This document shows, in pieces, positions 29,484 through 38,984 of a stretch of DNA of 64,000 nt. Origin of the DNA: Blattabacterium cuenoti (GTDB lineage Bacteria > Bacteroidota > Bacteroidia > Flavobacteriales > Blattabacteriaceae); NCBI RefSeq assembly GCF_014251955.1, contig NZ_CP059203.1, forward strand, positions 1-64,000, in the 5' to 3' direction. The notes below the pieces were generated by a model. That model was not told the DNA's origin. It ran no database searches and worked only from the letters and a program-made list of their open reading frames with translations. Made by a program: the position numbers and the translations under genes. Position 1 is the first letter of the stretch; each line of letters opens with the position of its first letter.

Positions 29484-30422
29484 TTAAAAATTGATATCGT
29501 TTAATTTTAATTCTTTCATCATATTTTTTATATGATTTGCAGAATTTTTTAAAAGATCTCTTTCTTCTTTGTTTAATTGTAATTCTATAATTTTTTCAAC
29601 TCCAGATTTTCCTAAAATAACAGGAACTCCTAAATATACATTTTTCAAACCATACTCTCCTTTCAAAAAAACAGAACATGAGAAAATACGTTTAGAGTTT
29701 TTTAAAATAGATTCCACCATTTGAACAACAGATGCACTAGGAGCCATCCAAGCAGATGTTCCCAATAAATTTACAATTTGTTCTCCACCTTTTTTTGTTT
29801 TTTCAATGATCTCCTGATTTTTTTCTTTTGATAAAAATTCCCGTATTGGGATACCAGATATAGAAGTATATCTATATAAAGGAACCATAGTCTCTCCATG
29901 TCCCCCCAATAACAAAGATTGAATATCATGAGAAGAACAATTTAACTTTTTTGATAAAAAATAACGATATCTAACTGAATCTAATATTCCAGCCATTCCT
30001 ATTACACGAGAAGAATCCACTTTAGATGTAAGAAAACTAACATAAGCCATTACATCCAGTGGATTAGATACTATTATCAATTTTGCTTTTGGAGAAAAAA
30101 AAATAGATTTTTTAGTTGCATTATGAATAATTTTAGCATTAGTATTCACTAAATCATCACGACTCATTCCTGGTTTTCTAGGAATTCCACAAGTAATAAT
30201 AATAATTTCAGAATTTTTCGATTTTGAATAATCATTAGTTACACCAACAACATGAGTATTTGATCCTACAATGGAAAGCATTTGAGATATATCTAGACTT
30301 TTCCCTTCAGCGAATTTTTCTTTAACATCTAATAAAACAATTTCTCTCACTATATCTTTTTGAGATAAAAGACTGGCACATGATGCCCCTACATTTCCTG
30401 CTCCGATAATAGTAATTTTCAT
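29484..30422 (-). CDS. mdh: malate dehydrogenase
   Basis: NAD-dependent oxidation of malate to oxaloacetate in the TCA cycle. ATG 30422 begins MKITIIGAGNVGASCA with the NAD-binding glycine motif; a longer upstream frame is not conserved. The catalytic histidine lies in LLLGGHGETMVPLY, and substrate-binding residues lie in GIPRKPGMSRDDL and VSNPLDVMAYV. The 312 residues are standard for the lactate-dehydrogenase-like bacterial Mdh. It works with SucA, SucB and SucC elsewhere in the window. Confidence 0.95.
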   Translation of the reverse strand: MKITIIGAGNVGASCASLLSQKDIVREIVLLDVKEKFAEGKSLDISQMLSIVGSNTHVVGVTNDYSKSKNSEIIIITCGIPRKPGMSRDDLVNTNAKIIHNATKKSIFFSPKAKLIIVSNPLDVMAYVSFLTSKVDSSRVIGMAGILDSVRYRYFLSKKLNCSSHDIQSLLLGGHGETMVPLYRYTSISGIPIREFLSKEKNQEIIEKTKKGGEQIVNLLGTSAWMAPSASVVQMVESILKNSKRIFSCSVFLKGEYGLKNVYLGVPVILGKSGVEKIIELQLNKEERDLLKNSANHIKNMMKELKLNDINF

Positions 30423-30501
30423 TTTATATTTTGTTTGATACAACAAATGTATGTATGATTTTATCAATTTTGAATGATAATTATAAAAATATTTATCTAA
30501 T

Positions 30502-30509
30502 TATCTTTG
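30502..30509 (+). promoter_or_regulatory. candidate Bacteroidetes -7 element for gcvP
   Basis: TATCTTTG matches the Bacteroidetes -7 consensus TAnnTTTG and lies 33 bp before the gcvP ATG, in the divergent mdh/gcvP spacer. I see no well-spaced -33 TTTG element, so the call is weak. Confidence 0.3.
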
Positions 30510-30542
30510 TATTTGTATAATGATAATTAAATATTCATTGTT

Positions 30543-33431
30543 ATGAACAAGGATTTCATAATAACAAAATTCTATTATAGACATATAGGTCCTACCAACG
30601 AAGAAATTCAAAAAATGTTAGAAATATTAAAATGTAACTCTATCAAAGAGTTAATAAATAAAACAATACCAAAAGAAATACGTTTAAACAAAAAATTAAA
30701 TATTCCTAATTCCATTTCTGAATATAAATATTTAAATCACATCTATAGAATTAGTAAAAAAAATAAAATTTATCGTTCTTATATAGGATTAGGATACAAG
30801 AATACTATAACTCCAGCAGTTATTCAAAGAAATATTTTAGAAAATCCAAATTGGTATACTCCTTACACCCCTTATCAATCAGAAATATCTCAAGGACGTT
30901 TGGAAGCATTAATCAATTTCCAAACTATGGTTTCAAATCTTACTGGAATGAATATCAGCAACGCATCCATGTTAGATGAAGGAACTGCAACAGCTGATGC
31001 TATGTTCATGATTTATAAAGATTATTTAAAAAGAAAACGTATCAAAAATTATCCATATTTTTTTGTTTCAAATGAAATTCTTCCGCAAACATTTGATATT
31101 ATAAAAACAAGATGTTATGGAATAGGAATAAACCTCATTCAAGATTCTCATGAAAATATACAAAACAAAAAATACAATCAGAAAGAAATATTTGGATTAT
31201 TGCTATCATATCCTTCTTCTTTAGGAGAAATTTATGATTATCGTGAAACAATAAAATATGCAAAAATAAAAAACATATCGGTAATAATATCCACGGATTT
31301 GATGTCTTTAACTTTGTTAAAACCTCCTGGAGAATGGGGAGCAGATGTTGTCGTAGGATCTACACAATCTTTTGGAATCCCTATGGGATATGGAGGGCCT
31401 CATGCGGCTTTTTTTTCTACTCATGAAAAATATAAACGTCTTCTTCCAGGAAGAATTATTGGAGAATCTGTGGATAGAAAAAACAAAAAAGCATTTCGTA
31501 TGGCTCTACAAACAAGAGAACAACATATAAAAAGAGAAAAAGCAACTTCTAATATCTGTACATCACAAGTTTTACCTGCTATAATGGCATCCATGTATGC
31601 TATCTATCATGGAGCAAAAGGATTAAAAATCATAGCAGAAAATATTCATCAACATACTAAAAAACTTGAATTTTTATTAGTTAATAACATTGATCATATT
31701 AATCAAATAAATAGATTTTATTTTGATACTCTTAGAATTGGAATAAAAAAAACAAAAATTTTTTCTTTAGAAAAATTAAAACAAGTAGCTGAACGTAAAA
31801 AAACAAATTTTAGATATATAGATAAAAATCATTTAACAATTACTTTAGACGAGACCACTTGTGATAAAGATATTGATCATATTGTTTCTATTTTTCATGA
31901 AGTTGATAATCCAAAAAAATTTATTCAAAAAAATAAAAAAGAAAAATATAGTAGTAGGATTCCTAGTTTTTTTAAAAGAACTTCTAATTTTTTAGAACAT
32001 AAAATTTTTCATAAATTTCATTCAGAAAATGAACTAATTCGTTATATCAATAAATTAGAAAGAAAAGATCTTTCATTAACACATTCAATGATTCCATTAG
32101 GATCGTGTACTATGAAATTAAATGCATCTGCAGAATTATTTTCTTTAAGTCAATATGAATGGAGAAATATACACCCTTTTGTTCCTGACAATCAATCTAA
32201 GGGGTACCAGTTTATTATTCAAAATTTAGAAAAATATTTAAAGGAAATAACTGGATTTCATGGAATTTCTTTACAACCTAATTCAGGGGCTCAAGGAGAA
32301 TATGCTGGACTAATGGTCATAAAATTTTATCATCATTCACGGAACGAATCTAAAAGAAATATAGCATTAATTCCTTCTTCATCACATGGAACGAATCCTG
32401 CATCAGCAATGATGGCTGGTATGAAGGTGATCTTAATTTCTACTCAAAAAGATGGATCCATTGATAAAAATGATTTATTCAAAAAAGCAAAAGAGAATAA
32501 AGATTTTTTATCCGTATTTATGATCACTTATCCTTCTACTTATGGTGTATACGAATCACATGTAAAAGAAATAATAGATATGATTCATGAAAATGGAGGA
32601 CAAGTTTATATGGATGGGGCCAATATGAATGCACAAGTAGGGTTAATCAAACCAGCGCATTTAGGAGTAGATATCTGTCATCTTAATCTCCATAAAACCT
32701 TTGCTATTCCTCATGGAGGTGGTGGTCCTGGAATGGGCCCTATTTGTGTTGCGCCTCATTTATCTCCTTTTCTTCCTAATCATCCTTTCCAAAAAAGGAA
32801 AAGAAAAATAACATTAACAATTTCTTCCTCTCCATATGGATCCTCTCTTATTTTACCTATTTCTTACGCTTATATTCGTTTATTGGGACCAGATGGACTT
32901 AAAAAGTGTACAGAAATATCTATATTAAATGCTAATTATATAAAGGAAAAATTAAAAAATTATTATCCAATATTATACTCAGGAAAAAATAATACAGTAG
33001 CACATGAATTGATTATAGACTGCAGAAATTTTAAAAAAACTATTGGAATAGAAGTAATAGATATTGCAAAAAGAATGATGGATTATGGATTCCATGCCCC
33101 GACTATTTCTTTTCCTGTAGAAGGATGTATGATGATAGAACCTACGGAAAGTGAATCTAAAGATGAATTAGATCGGTTTATTGAAACACTGATAAATATA
33201 CGTAAAGAAATTAATGAAATTGCAGAAGGTCAATTTTCTAAAGAAGAAAATGTATTAAAAAATGCTCCGCATAGTTTAGATTTACTAACAGAAAATAATT
33301 GGATATACCCATATACTAGAAAAAAAGCGGCTTACCCATTGGATTGGGTAAAAGAAAGAAAATTTTGGCCTTCAATCAATCGCATAAATGATGGATATGG
33401 AGATAGAAATCTGATTTGTACATGTACTTAA
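30543..33431 (+). CDS. gcvP: glycine dehydrogenase (decarboxylating), P protein of glycine cleavage
   Basis: PLP enzyme that decarboxylates glycine and passes the aminomethyl group to lipoyl GcvH. The 962 residues are the full fused P1-P2 form. The N-terminal YRHIGPTNEEIQKM and PYTPYQSEISQGRLE are conserved. The PLP lysine is K718 in HLNLHKTFAIPHGGGGPG. The C-terminal VEGCMMIEPTESE is also conserved. It feeds one-carbon units for folate, in line with folK. Its stop codon overlaps that of convergent tsaD. Confidence 0.96.
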   Translation: MNKDFIITKFYYRHIGPTNEEIQKMLEILKCNSIKELINKTIPKEIRLNKKLNIPNSISEYKYLNHIYRISKKNKIYRSYIGLGYKNTITPAVIQRNILENPNWYTPYTPYQSEISQGRLEALINFQTMVSNLTGMNISNASMLDEGTATADAMFMIYKDYLKRKRIKNYPYFFVSNEILPQTFDIIKTRCYGIGINLIQDSHENIQNKKYNQKEIFGLLLSYPSSLGEIYDYRETIKYAKIKNISVIISTDLMSLTLLKPPGEWGADVVVGSTQSFGIPMGYGGPHAAFFSTHEKYKRLLPGRIIGESVDRKNKKAFRMALQTREQHIKREKATSNICTSQVLPAIMASMYAIYHGAKGLKIIAENIHQHTKKLEFLLVNNIDHINQINRFYFDTLRIGIKKTKIFSLEKLKQVAERKKTNFRYIDKNHLTITLDETTCDKDIDHIVSIFHEVDNPKKFIQKNKKEKYSSRIPSFFKRTSNFLEHKIFHKFHSENELIRYINKLERKDLSLTHSMIPLGSCTMKLNASAELFSLSQYEWRNIHPFVPDNQSKGYQFIIQNLEKYLKEITGFHGISLQPNSGAQGEYAGLMVIKFYHHSRNESKRNIALIPSSSHGTNPASAMMAGMKVILISTQKDGSIDKNDLFKKAKENKDFLSVFMITYPSTYGVYESHVKEIIDMIHENGGQVYMDGANMNAQVGLIKPAHLGVDICHLNLHKTFAIPHGGGGPGMGPICVAPHLSPFLPNHPFQKRKRKITLTISSSPYGSSLILPISYAYIRLLGPDGLKKCTEISILNANYIKEKLKNYYPILYSGKNNTVAHELIIDCRNFKKTIGIEVIDIAKRMMDYGFHAPTISFPVEGCMMIEPTESESKDELDRFIETLINIRKEINEIAEGQFSKEENVLKNAPHSLDLLTENNWIYPYTRKKAAYPLDWVKERKFWPSINRINDGYGDRNLICTCT

Positions 33432-34471
33432 AATGTTTGAAATTTTGAATATGAACATACATTAATAGGATCAAAAATATTTTTTTCATATTTAAGCAAT
33501 CCTGTTATGGCTATCATAGCAGCATTGTCTGTTGCATATTTTTTTTTTGGAATAAAAATTTCCCACTTTTTGTTTTTCTTTTCAAGAACAAGAAAATGCC
33601 GTATAATTTCATTATTAGCAGAAACTCCTCCTGCTAAAGAAACTCTAAAAATTCCGGTATCTGCAATAGCTTTTTTTACCTTTTCCAAAAGAATTTCTGC
33701 AATAATTCTTTGTATAGAAGCGCATAAATCTGACAAATTATTTTGAACAAAATATGGATTTTTTTTTGATTTTTTTTTGATAAATTGCATAACATGACTT
33801 TTTAATCCACTAAAACTAAAATCTAATCCTTTCACTAATGGTTTTGAAAAAATAAATTTTTTGGAATTTCCATTTTTAGAAAAATATTCCAGTTTTGGAC
33901 CACCAGGATAAGAAAATCCAAACATCCTAGCTATTTTATCGAAAGCATCTCCCACAGAATCATCTAAAGTGGATCCTAATATCTCCATTTTAAAAAAATC
34001 ATTGACTTTTACTATTTGAGTATGTCCTCCACTTATCATTAAACATAAAAAAGGAAATATTGGATAATAACTCTTATTGAGATTCCCTTTTTTTATAAAT
34101 TGAGAAAGAATATGTGCTTGAACATGATTGACGCCAATTAAAGGAATTTTCAATCCCATTGAAAATGATTTTGCAAAAGAAGCTCCTACTAATAAAGGAC
34201 CTATTAATCCTGGTCCCAACGTAAAAGATACAGCATCTATTTGATTTTTGTTTATTTTTGCAGATGAAATAGCCATATTTACAGCCTTTACTAAATATTT
34301 TTCATGCAATCTTGCAGCTAACTCCGGAACAACTCCCCCATATTTTTTATGAATTTTTTGATGAATAATGATATTAGATAATACATTTCTATTTCTATTA
34401 ACAACAGATACCGCAGTGTCATCACATGAGGTTTCTATTCCAATTACAATAGATTTTTTTTTATAAACCAT
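33428..34471 (-). CDS. tsaD: tRNA threonylcarbamoyladenosine transferase TsaD
   Basis: Makes the t6A modification at position 37 of ANN-decoding tRNAs. ATG 34471 gives 347 residues, with IVIGIETSCDDTAV close to the N-terminus. A longer frame to 34519 has no family support. The metal-binding motif NHVQAHIL is near residue 115, FSFSGLKSHV is in the middle, and SLAGGVSANNEI and TDNAAMIA are near the C-terminus. It is complete and convergent with gcvP. Confidence 0.94.
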   Translation of the reverse strand: MVYKKKSIVIGIETSCDDTAVSVVNRNRNVLSNIIIHQKIHKKYGGVVPELAARLHEKYLVKAVNMAISSAKINKNQIDAVSFTLGPGLIGPLLVGASFAKSFSMGLKIPLIGVNHVQAHILSQFIKKGNLNKSYYPIFPFLCLMISGGHTQIVKVNDFFKMEILGSTLDDSVGDAFDKIARMFGFSYPGGPKLEYFSKNGNSKKFIFSKPLVKGLDFSFSGLKSHVMQFIKKKSKKNPYFVQNNLSDLCASIQRIIAEILLEKVKKAIADTGIFRVSLAGGVSANNEIIRHFLVLEKKNKKWEIFIPKKKYATDNAAMIAITGLLKYEKNIFDPINVCSYSKFQTF

Positions 34472-34657
34472 AATAAAAAAAATATAATCAATATTTAACG
34501 AATCATGATTGATCCCCATTCCATTTAGGAATAATAAATATTAAAGAAAAAAAATAATCTATTTAATAAAAATTTATATTCAATAAAATCAAACACAAAT
34601 AATTTACAAAAAGATAACAGATAAAAATAAAAAATCAAATTATCAAAAAATTTTGTT

Positions 34658-35680
34658 TCAATAAAAAAATTGAGAATAATCTCCCAAATTAACTTCTTTT
34701 GCTTTTCCAATATAGATAGTATGATTTCCAATCATAGAATTGAAAAGATTCGCCTGTCTAACTTCTGTATAATCTTGAATTAAAGATTTTTCTATTTTAC
34801 TGTTTTTTATCTTCGTATATTTTCCTATTGATACATAAGGTCCAATAATACTATTTTCAATAATTGCTTTTTCTCCTATAAAACAAGGTTTTATAATTAA
34901 ACTATTTTTTAAAGTGGATTTTTTATGAATTAATTCAAATTTATTGGATTCAATAGATAATATTTTTGAATTGGAGGAAATGGTTCTTTTTTTGTTTCCA
35001 AAATCCATCCATTCTTGAACTTTTTGAATAATAAATCGTTCTCCTTTTTTTCTCATATTTTCTAACGCAGATGTTAATTGATATTCTTCTTCATTTTTTA
35101 TATCATGATCTAATATATATTGCAATTCTTTCTTAAGAATAGAACTATTCTTAAAATAATAAATTCCAATAATGGCTAAATCCGATACTATGTTTTTTTT
35201 TGGTTTTTCTATGAAATGAGTAATTAATCCTGTAGAAGGATCACATTTTACAATTCCAAACAAACTAGGATTTTTGACTTTTTTTGTCCATATGATATTA
35301 TTATCGAAATTGATTTTTTCGAAATGATCATGATTATAAAATAAAGTATCGGAAAAAGCAACTATTGTTGGTCCTTTTAAAGAATCTTTAGCCTTAAGTA
35401 AGGCGTCTGCAGTTCCTAAAGGTTTGTCTTGATAGTATATGATTCCATCTAATCCAATATCGTTGGCTATATTTATTAGTTGATTTTCTATTTTTTTTCC
35501 TACATTTCCTATGATAAAAATGATTTCTTTTATTGATATTGAAAAAATAGATTGAGATAAATTTTCCAATAATCTTTTCAAAATAGATCTTCCTGCAATA
35601 GAAATCAATGGTTTAAGAGTGTTTAAAGTATGTGGACGGAGCCGTGATCCTTCTCCTGCCATAGGAATTATAATTTTCAT
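34658..35680 (-). CDS. sugar-phosphate nucleotidyltransferase
   Basis: GlmU/RfbA-type nucleotidyltransferase. The N-terminal nucleotide-binding motif is IIPMAGEGSRLRPHTLNTLKPL. The body (about residues 1-240) is the Rossmann-like transferase domain, including GTADALLKAKDSL. Residues about 255-330 form hexapeptide repeats of a left-handed beta helix (ENSIIGPYVSIGKYTKIKNSKI). The family makes NDP-sugars for surface polymers; the exact sugar is not evident. It is the last gene of a minus-strand group with dut and a flippase. A 22-nt near-palindrome lies at 35133-35154. Confidence 0.85.
   Translation of the reverse strand: MKIIIPMAGEGSRLRPHTLNTLKPLISIAGRSILKRLLENLSQSIFSISIKEIIFIIGNVGKKIENQLINIANDIGLDGIIYYQDKPLGTADALLKAKDSLKGPTIVAFSDTLFYNHDHFEKINFDNNIIWTKKVKNPSLFGIVKCDPSTGLITHFIEKPKKNIVSDLAIIGIYYFKNSSILKKELQYILDHDIKNEEEYQLTSALENMRKKGERFIIQKVQEWMDFGNKKRTISSNSKILSIESNKFELIHKKSTLKNSLIIKPCFIGEKAIIENSIIGPYVSIGKYTKIKNSKIEKSLIQDYTEVRQANLFNSMIGNHTIYIGKAKEVNLGDYSQFFY
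35133..35154. repeat. inverted repeat in the nucleotidyltransferase gene
   Basis: Perfect 10-bp arms, ttaagaatag and ctattcttaa, with a 2-nt spacer. Confidence 0.8.
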
Positions 35681-35723
35681 ATTATTTTATATTCTTAATT
35701 TTTATTAAAAATTATTATTTATT

Positions 35724-36083
35724 TCATATTCCAGTACTCCCAAAACTATCGCTTCCTCTTCTGCTTTGATTTAGAATATCAGATGATTCCCATTTTATTT
35801 CAGTATTTTTAGTAATGTTCATAATTCCTATTTTTTCATAAGGTATAATAAGAAAAGGTTTAAAAGAAATATTTATTATAAGAACTTTTATTTCTTTAAA
35901 TTTTTTTTTTTCCTTATCCATAAAATGAATTAAACAGATCGTTTTAGTATCAATTAATTTTTTTATGAAAAAGTTATTTCTAGTTTCAGAAAATTGAATA
36001 TAGATTCCTGTTGAAATTAATCTTCTTTCCAAAAAATTAATGGAAATAGATTTTTTAAGATAAGCTCTTAAAATCAATGTCAA
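35724..36083 (-). CDS. dut: degenerate dUTPase-like protein
   Basis: The 119-residue frame (family about 145) starts with TTG at 36083. It aligns along its length with dUTP diphosphatase: ERRLISTGIYIQF, EIKVLIINISFKPF, and a C-terminal RRGSDSFGSTG close to the RGxGGFGSTG motif. The active-site motifs are gone. The AGxDLRA motif is replaced by TLILRA. PRSG is absent. The GxIDxDYRGE segment with the catalytic aspartate reads DKEKKKFKE. The leader before the TTG opens only back to a stop at about 36105. It is either a dying gene or an unknown non-catalytic remnant. Confidence 0.75.
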   Translation of the reverse strand: MTLILRAYLKKSISINFLERRLISTGIYIQFSETRNNFFIKKLIDTKTICLIHFMDKEKKKFKEIKVLIINISFKPFLIIPYEKIGIMNITKNTEIKWESSDILNQSRRGSDSFGSTGI

Positions 36084-37597
36084 TGGGTATATTTCTTTTT
36101 GAATTCAAGAATTTCTAATACAAAAATTATGATTAAATACAAAAATTGTAAAAAGAGACTAATTTCTATTTTATTTTCATTAGTAATAACTATTACTAGA
36201 AAAAATGCAAAAAATAAATGTATGATAATTTTCCATGTTTTTTTACAGTTACAGAATTTAAGAAATTTTTTTTTCCCCCAAAAATATAAAACTAAAACCA
36301 TACTTCCATAAGAAGTAAATGTCCCCCATGCGGGAATCATAAAACTATTATGATTAGAAATTATTAAAAAAAATACTCCATTAAACAAAATAGTAATCAA
36401 TACACCAAATAAGGAAATATAAGTCCCTATAATAGGTTTATCTATAATTTTATAAAAAATGGACAAATTGATATAAATTCCTAGAAATAAATTTCCCATC
36501 ATCACTATCGGAATAATGGGAATTGCAAGATGGTATTTTTTATCAATTAAAAATCCTATAAACATAGAAATATTTCCACATATCAATACGTAAAATATTA
36601 ATCCTAATATTATAAACATATATGTGATTTCTTCGTAATAATATTTTGCATTAGAATCTTCTGATTTTTTAAAAAAAAAAGGTTCAATTCCTAATCGAAA
36701 TGCACGAATGTATAAACTCATAAAAGATGCTATTTTGTAACATGCAGAATAAGCTCCATTAATTTCATCAGAAAGCCATCTTTTAATCAAAATTTTGTCA
36801 AGGTTTTCATTAAGAGAAAAAGCAATCGTTCCAAGCATAATAGGAATTCCATAATTCAACATTTTTTTAGCAATAATTTTATTAAATTTTTTTATAGAGA
36901 CTTCTCTTAAAAGAATAGGAAAAACTAAAAAAAAATTAGTTAAAGATGAAATCATATTTGAAAAAAAAATGTAACCTGTTTTATCTGTAAAAGAATTAAC
37001 TAATTCAAAAATAGAAAAATAGGATTTGGAGTTAAAGTCAGTTTTTGAATATGAATAATCATAATAATTCTTAGTAGAAGAAGAAAATAGATATATTATA
37101 AAAATAGATTGTATTAATATGTTAATCATATTTATAATAGTATATTTTAAAGCCATTTCATTAATACGAAGCCAAGCCATAGGAAGAATGCAAATAGTAT
37201 CAAAAAATATGATTAAAAAAAACATGAAAAAATATTCTGGATGATTTTTATATCCAGCAATAGAAACTAAATATTTTATTGAATTCACGGAAATGATCAA
37301 AAAAAAAGAGGTGATAAATAATTGTACAATAACTCCTGTTGAAAAAATAACCTCTTTATCGTAAGTTTTTTTAGATAAAAATCTAAAATAAGTATTTTCT
37401 AATCCAAAAGAAATAAAAGCTATAACTAGGAAAGATAAGGCATACATATCAGTATAAAGAGAAAATTCTTCTCTTTTCAAAGATTGAGTAAAAAATTTTA
37501 AAAAAGCATAATTAATAATTTTTGGAAAAATGGAACCTATAGAATAGATAATGGTTTGAATCATTAATTTTTTGTACAAACTCAATAATTTTATCAA
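36080..37597 (-). CDS. polysaccharide biosynthesis flippase (MATE/Wzx-like)
   Basis: Integral membrane protein of 505 residues with at least 12 hydrophobic segments. The N-terminal YSIGSIFPKIINYAFLKFF is typical of the Polysacc_synt/MurJ superfamily. In flavobacteria such a gene commonly sits beside dut and a nucleotidyltransferase, as here. It probably flips a lipid-linked glycan, but the substrate is unknown. The stop overlaps the start of the dut-like gene by 4 bp. Confidence 0.8.
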   Translation of the reverse strand: MIKLLSLYKKLMIQTIIYSIGSIFPKIINYAFLKFFTQSLKREEFSLYTDMYALSFLVIAFISFGLENTYFRFLSKKTYDKEVIFSTGVIVQLFITSFFLIISVNSIKYLVSIAGYKNHPEYFFMFFLIIFFDTICILPMAWLRINEMALKYTIINMINILIQSIFIIYLFSSSTKNYYDYSYSKTDFNSKSYFSIFELVNSFTDKTGYIFFSNMISSLTNFFLVFPILLREVSIKKFNKIIAKKMLNYGIPIMLGTIAFSLNENLDKILIKRWLSDEINGAYSACYKIASFMSLYIRAFRLGIEPFFFKKSEDSNAKYYYEEITYMFIILGLIFYVLICGNISMFIGFLIDKKYHLAIPIIPIVMMGNLFLGIYINLSIFYKIIDKPIIGTYISLFGVLITILFNGVFFLIISNHNSFMIPAWGTFTSYGSMVLVLYFWGKKKFLKFCNCKKTWKIIIHLFFAFFLVIVITNENKIEISLFLQFLYLIIIFVLEILEFKKKYTH

Positions 37598-37672
37598 AAA
37601 TTTAACATATCAATCATTCTAATTTCTACATTTTTTATTCATGTGAAAATTTTTTATGATAAGAAATATGAG

Positions 37673-37680
37673 TAAATTTG
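37673..37680 (+). promoter_or_regulatory. candidate -7 element for clpP
   Basis: TAAATTTG fits TAnnTTTG and lies 32 bp before the clpP ATG, in the spacer divergent from the flippase. Consensus match only. Confidence 0.3.
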
Positions 37681-37712
37681 AAAAAGAAAACTCCTTTTTT
37701 TTAAACTAAATA

Positions 37713-38417
37713 ATGGATTATAATAAAAATTCAGAAGAATTTATAAAATATGCAACTAAACATAAAAGAATTAATAGTTTAACAATTGATCGATATATTC
37801 AATCTACAACTCCTTATATTGTTGAAGAACGAAAACTAAATGTAGCTCAAATGGATGTTTTTTCTAGATTAATGATGGATCGTGTTATTTTTTTAGGAAC
37901 TCCTATAGAGGATCAAGTTGCTAATATTGTACAAGCTCAATTGTTATTTTTACAATCTGTTGATTCTTTGAAAGATATTCAAATTTATATTAATTCTCCA
38001 GGAGGAGATGTATATGCAGGATTAGGAATATATGATACAATGCAAATTGTTGAACCAGATGTTGCCACCATCTGTACAGGAATGGCTGCATCCATGGCGG
38101 CAGTTTTGCTTTGTGCAGGAGTAAAAAATAAAAGATCAGGATTAAAACATTCTAGAATTATGATTCATCAGCCAATAGGGGGAACACATGGACAAGCTTC
38201 AGATATTGAAATTACAGTTCGTGAAATTTTAAAATTAAAAAAAGAACTTTATGAAATTATTTCTATCCATACAAATGCACCTATTGAAAAAATAGAAAAA
38301 GACTCAGATAGAGATTATTGGATGACCTCTGAGGAAGCTAAAAAATACGGAATGATAGACGAAGTTTTAAAAAAAAAAGAAAAAAAATCTGAAAAACATA
38401 CTACTGAATCTCAATAA
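37713..38417 (+). CDS. clpP: ATP-dependent Clp protease proteolytic subunit
   Basis: Serine peptidase that degrades unfolded and ssrA-tagged proteins with a Clp ATPase. The catalytic serine is S127 in GMAASMAAVLL and the histidine is H152 in RIMIHQPIGG. The third residue is the aspartate in the DRDYWM region. The 234 residues have a lysine/glutamate-rich tail, normal for Bacteroidetes. ClpC is encoded at the window end and the tmRNA at about 11 kb. A 19-nt A+T inverted repeat overlaps the stop codon. Confidence 0.96.
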   Translation: MDYNKNSEEFIKYATKHKRINSLTIDRYIQSTTPYIVEERKLNVAQMDVFSRLMMDRVIFLGTPIEDQVANIVQAQLLFLQSVDSLKDIQIYINSPGGDVYAGLGIYDTMQIVEPDVATICTGMAASMAAVLLCAGVKNKRSGLKHSRIMIHQPIGGTHGQASDIEITVREILKLKKELYEIISIHTNAPIEKIEKDSDRDYWMTSEEAKKYGMIDEVLKKKEKKSEKHTTESQ

Positions 38418-38433
38418 TTATTAATTATTGTCG

Positions 38434-38507
38434 TGATCACGACAGGATTCGAACCTGTGACCTACTGCTTAGAAGGCAGTTGCTCTATCCATTTGAGCTA
38501 CGTGATC
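38434..38507 (-). tRNA. tRNA-Arg (anticodon TCT)
   Basis: Minus-strand cloverleaf: acceptor GATCACG/CGTGATC, D arm GCTC/GAGC, anticodon arm ACTGC-CTTCTAA-GCAGT with anticodon TCT, and T arm ACAGG-TTCGAAT-CCTGT. The CCA is not encoded. It decodes AGA, a dominant arginine codon in this A-rich genome. Confidence 0.95.
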
Positions 38508-38607
38508 GTGATTCATAAAATAGATAGTTAAAGTTAAGTTATAAGTTAATAATAAATAATAAGTAGAAAATAAAATTCTACAAAGGGAGTGTTGGGTTGG
38601 GTTGTCG

Positions 38608-38682
38608 TCGGGGTAGCAGGATTTGAACCTACGACCTCCTGGTCCCAAACCAGGCGCGATAACCAAACTACGCTATACCCCG
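38608..38682 (-). tRNA. tRNA-Pro (anticodon TGG)
   Basis: Minus-strand cloverleaf: acceptor CGGGGTA/TACCCCG, anticodon arm CCTGG-TTTGGGA-CCAGG with anticodon TGG, and T loop TTCAAAT. The CCA is not encoded. Only four bases separate it from tRNA-Ser, so the two are likely cotranscribed. Confidence 0.95.
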
Positions 38683-38685
38683 AAG

Positions 38686-38773
38686 CGGAGAATGTGGGAT
38701 TCGAACCCACGCGGTATTATTTTTCTACCGACAGTTTAGCAAACTGTTCCGTTAACCACTCCGGCAACTCTCC
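38686..38773 (-). tRNA. tRNA-Ser (anticodon GCT)
   Basis: Minus-strand class II tRNA of 88 nt: acceptor GGAGAGT/ATTCTCC, anticodon arm ACAGT-TTGCTAA-ACTGT with anticodon GCT, long variable arm, and T loop TTCGAAT. It decodes AGT/AGC. AGT is the unit of the serine microsatellites seen in folK and clpC. Confidence 0.95.
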
Positions 38774-38984
38774 ACATATTGTATTTGTATTTTAATGATT
38801 TCTTCTTAAAACTAAAAAAAAATAATACTAACTATCCTAGTCTATACTTACGACCATTCCATCCATACACAACACAATTATTCTTTTCTCTTATCTATTT
38901 ATTTATTATTAGATCATCTTATCTTATCGGATTCTTACAAATCTAAAGTAGATCTATTAAATAAACAAATAATTTCTCTATTAA

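Noticed and set aside
34525..34731. Minus-strand open frame of 68 codons between tsaD and the nucleotidyltransferase
   Set aside because: It overlaps the end of the nucleotidyltransferase gene in another frame, is mostly Phe/Leu/Ile/Lys from A+T bias, and matches no family I recognise.
38469..38795. Short frames across the tRNA cluster on both strands
   Set aside because: The bases are fully explained by tRNA-Arg, tRNA-Pro and tRNA-Ser. Peptides such as VAGFEPTTS are the usual false translations of tRNA T arms.
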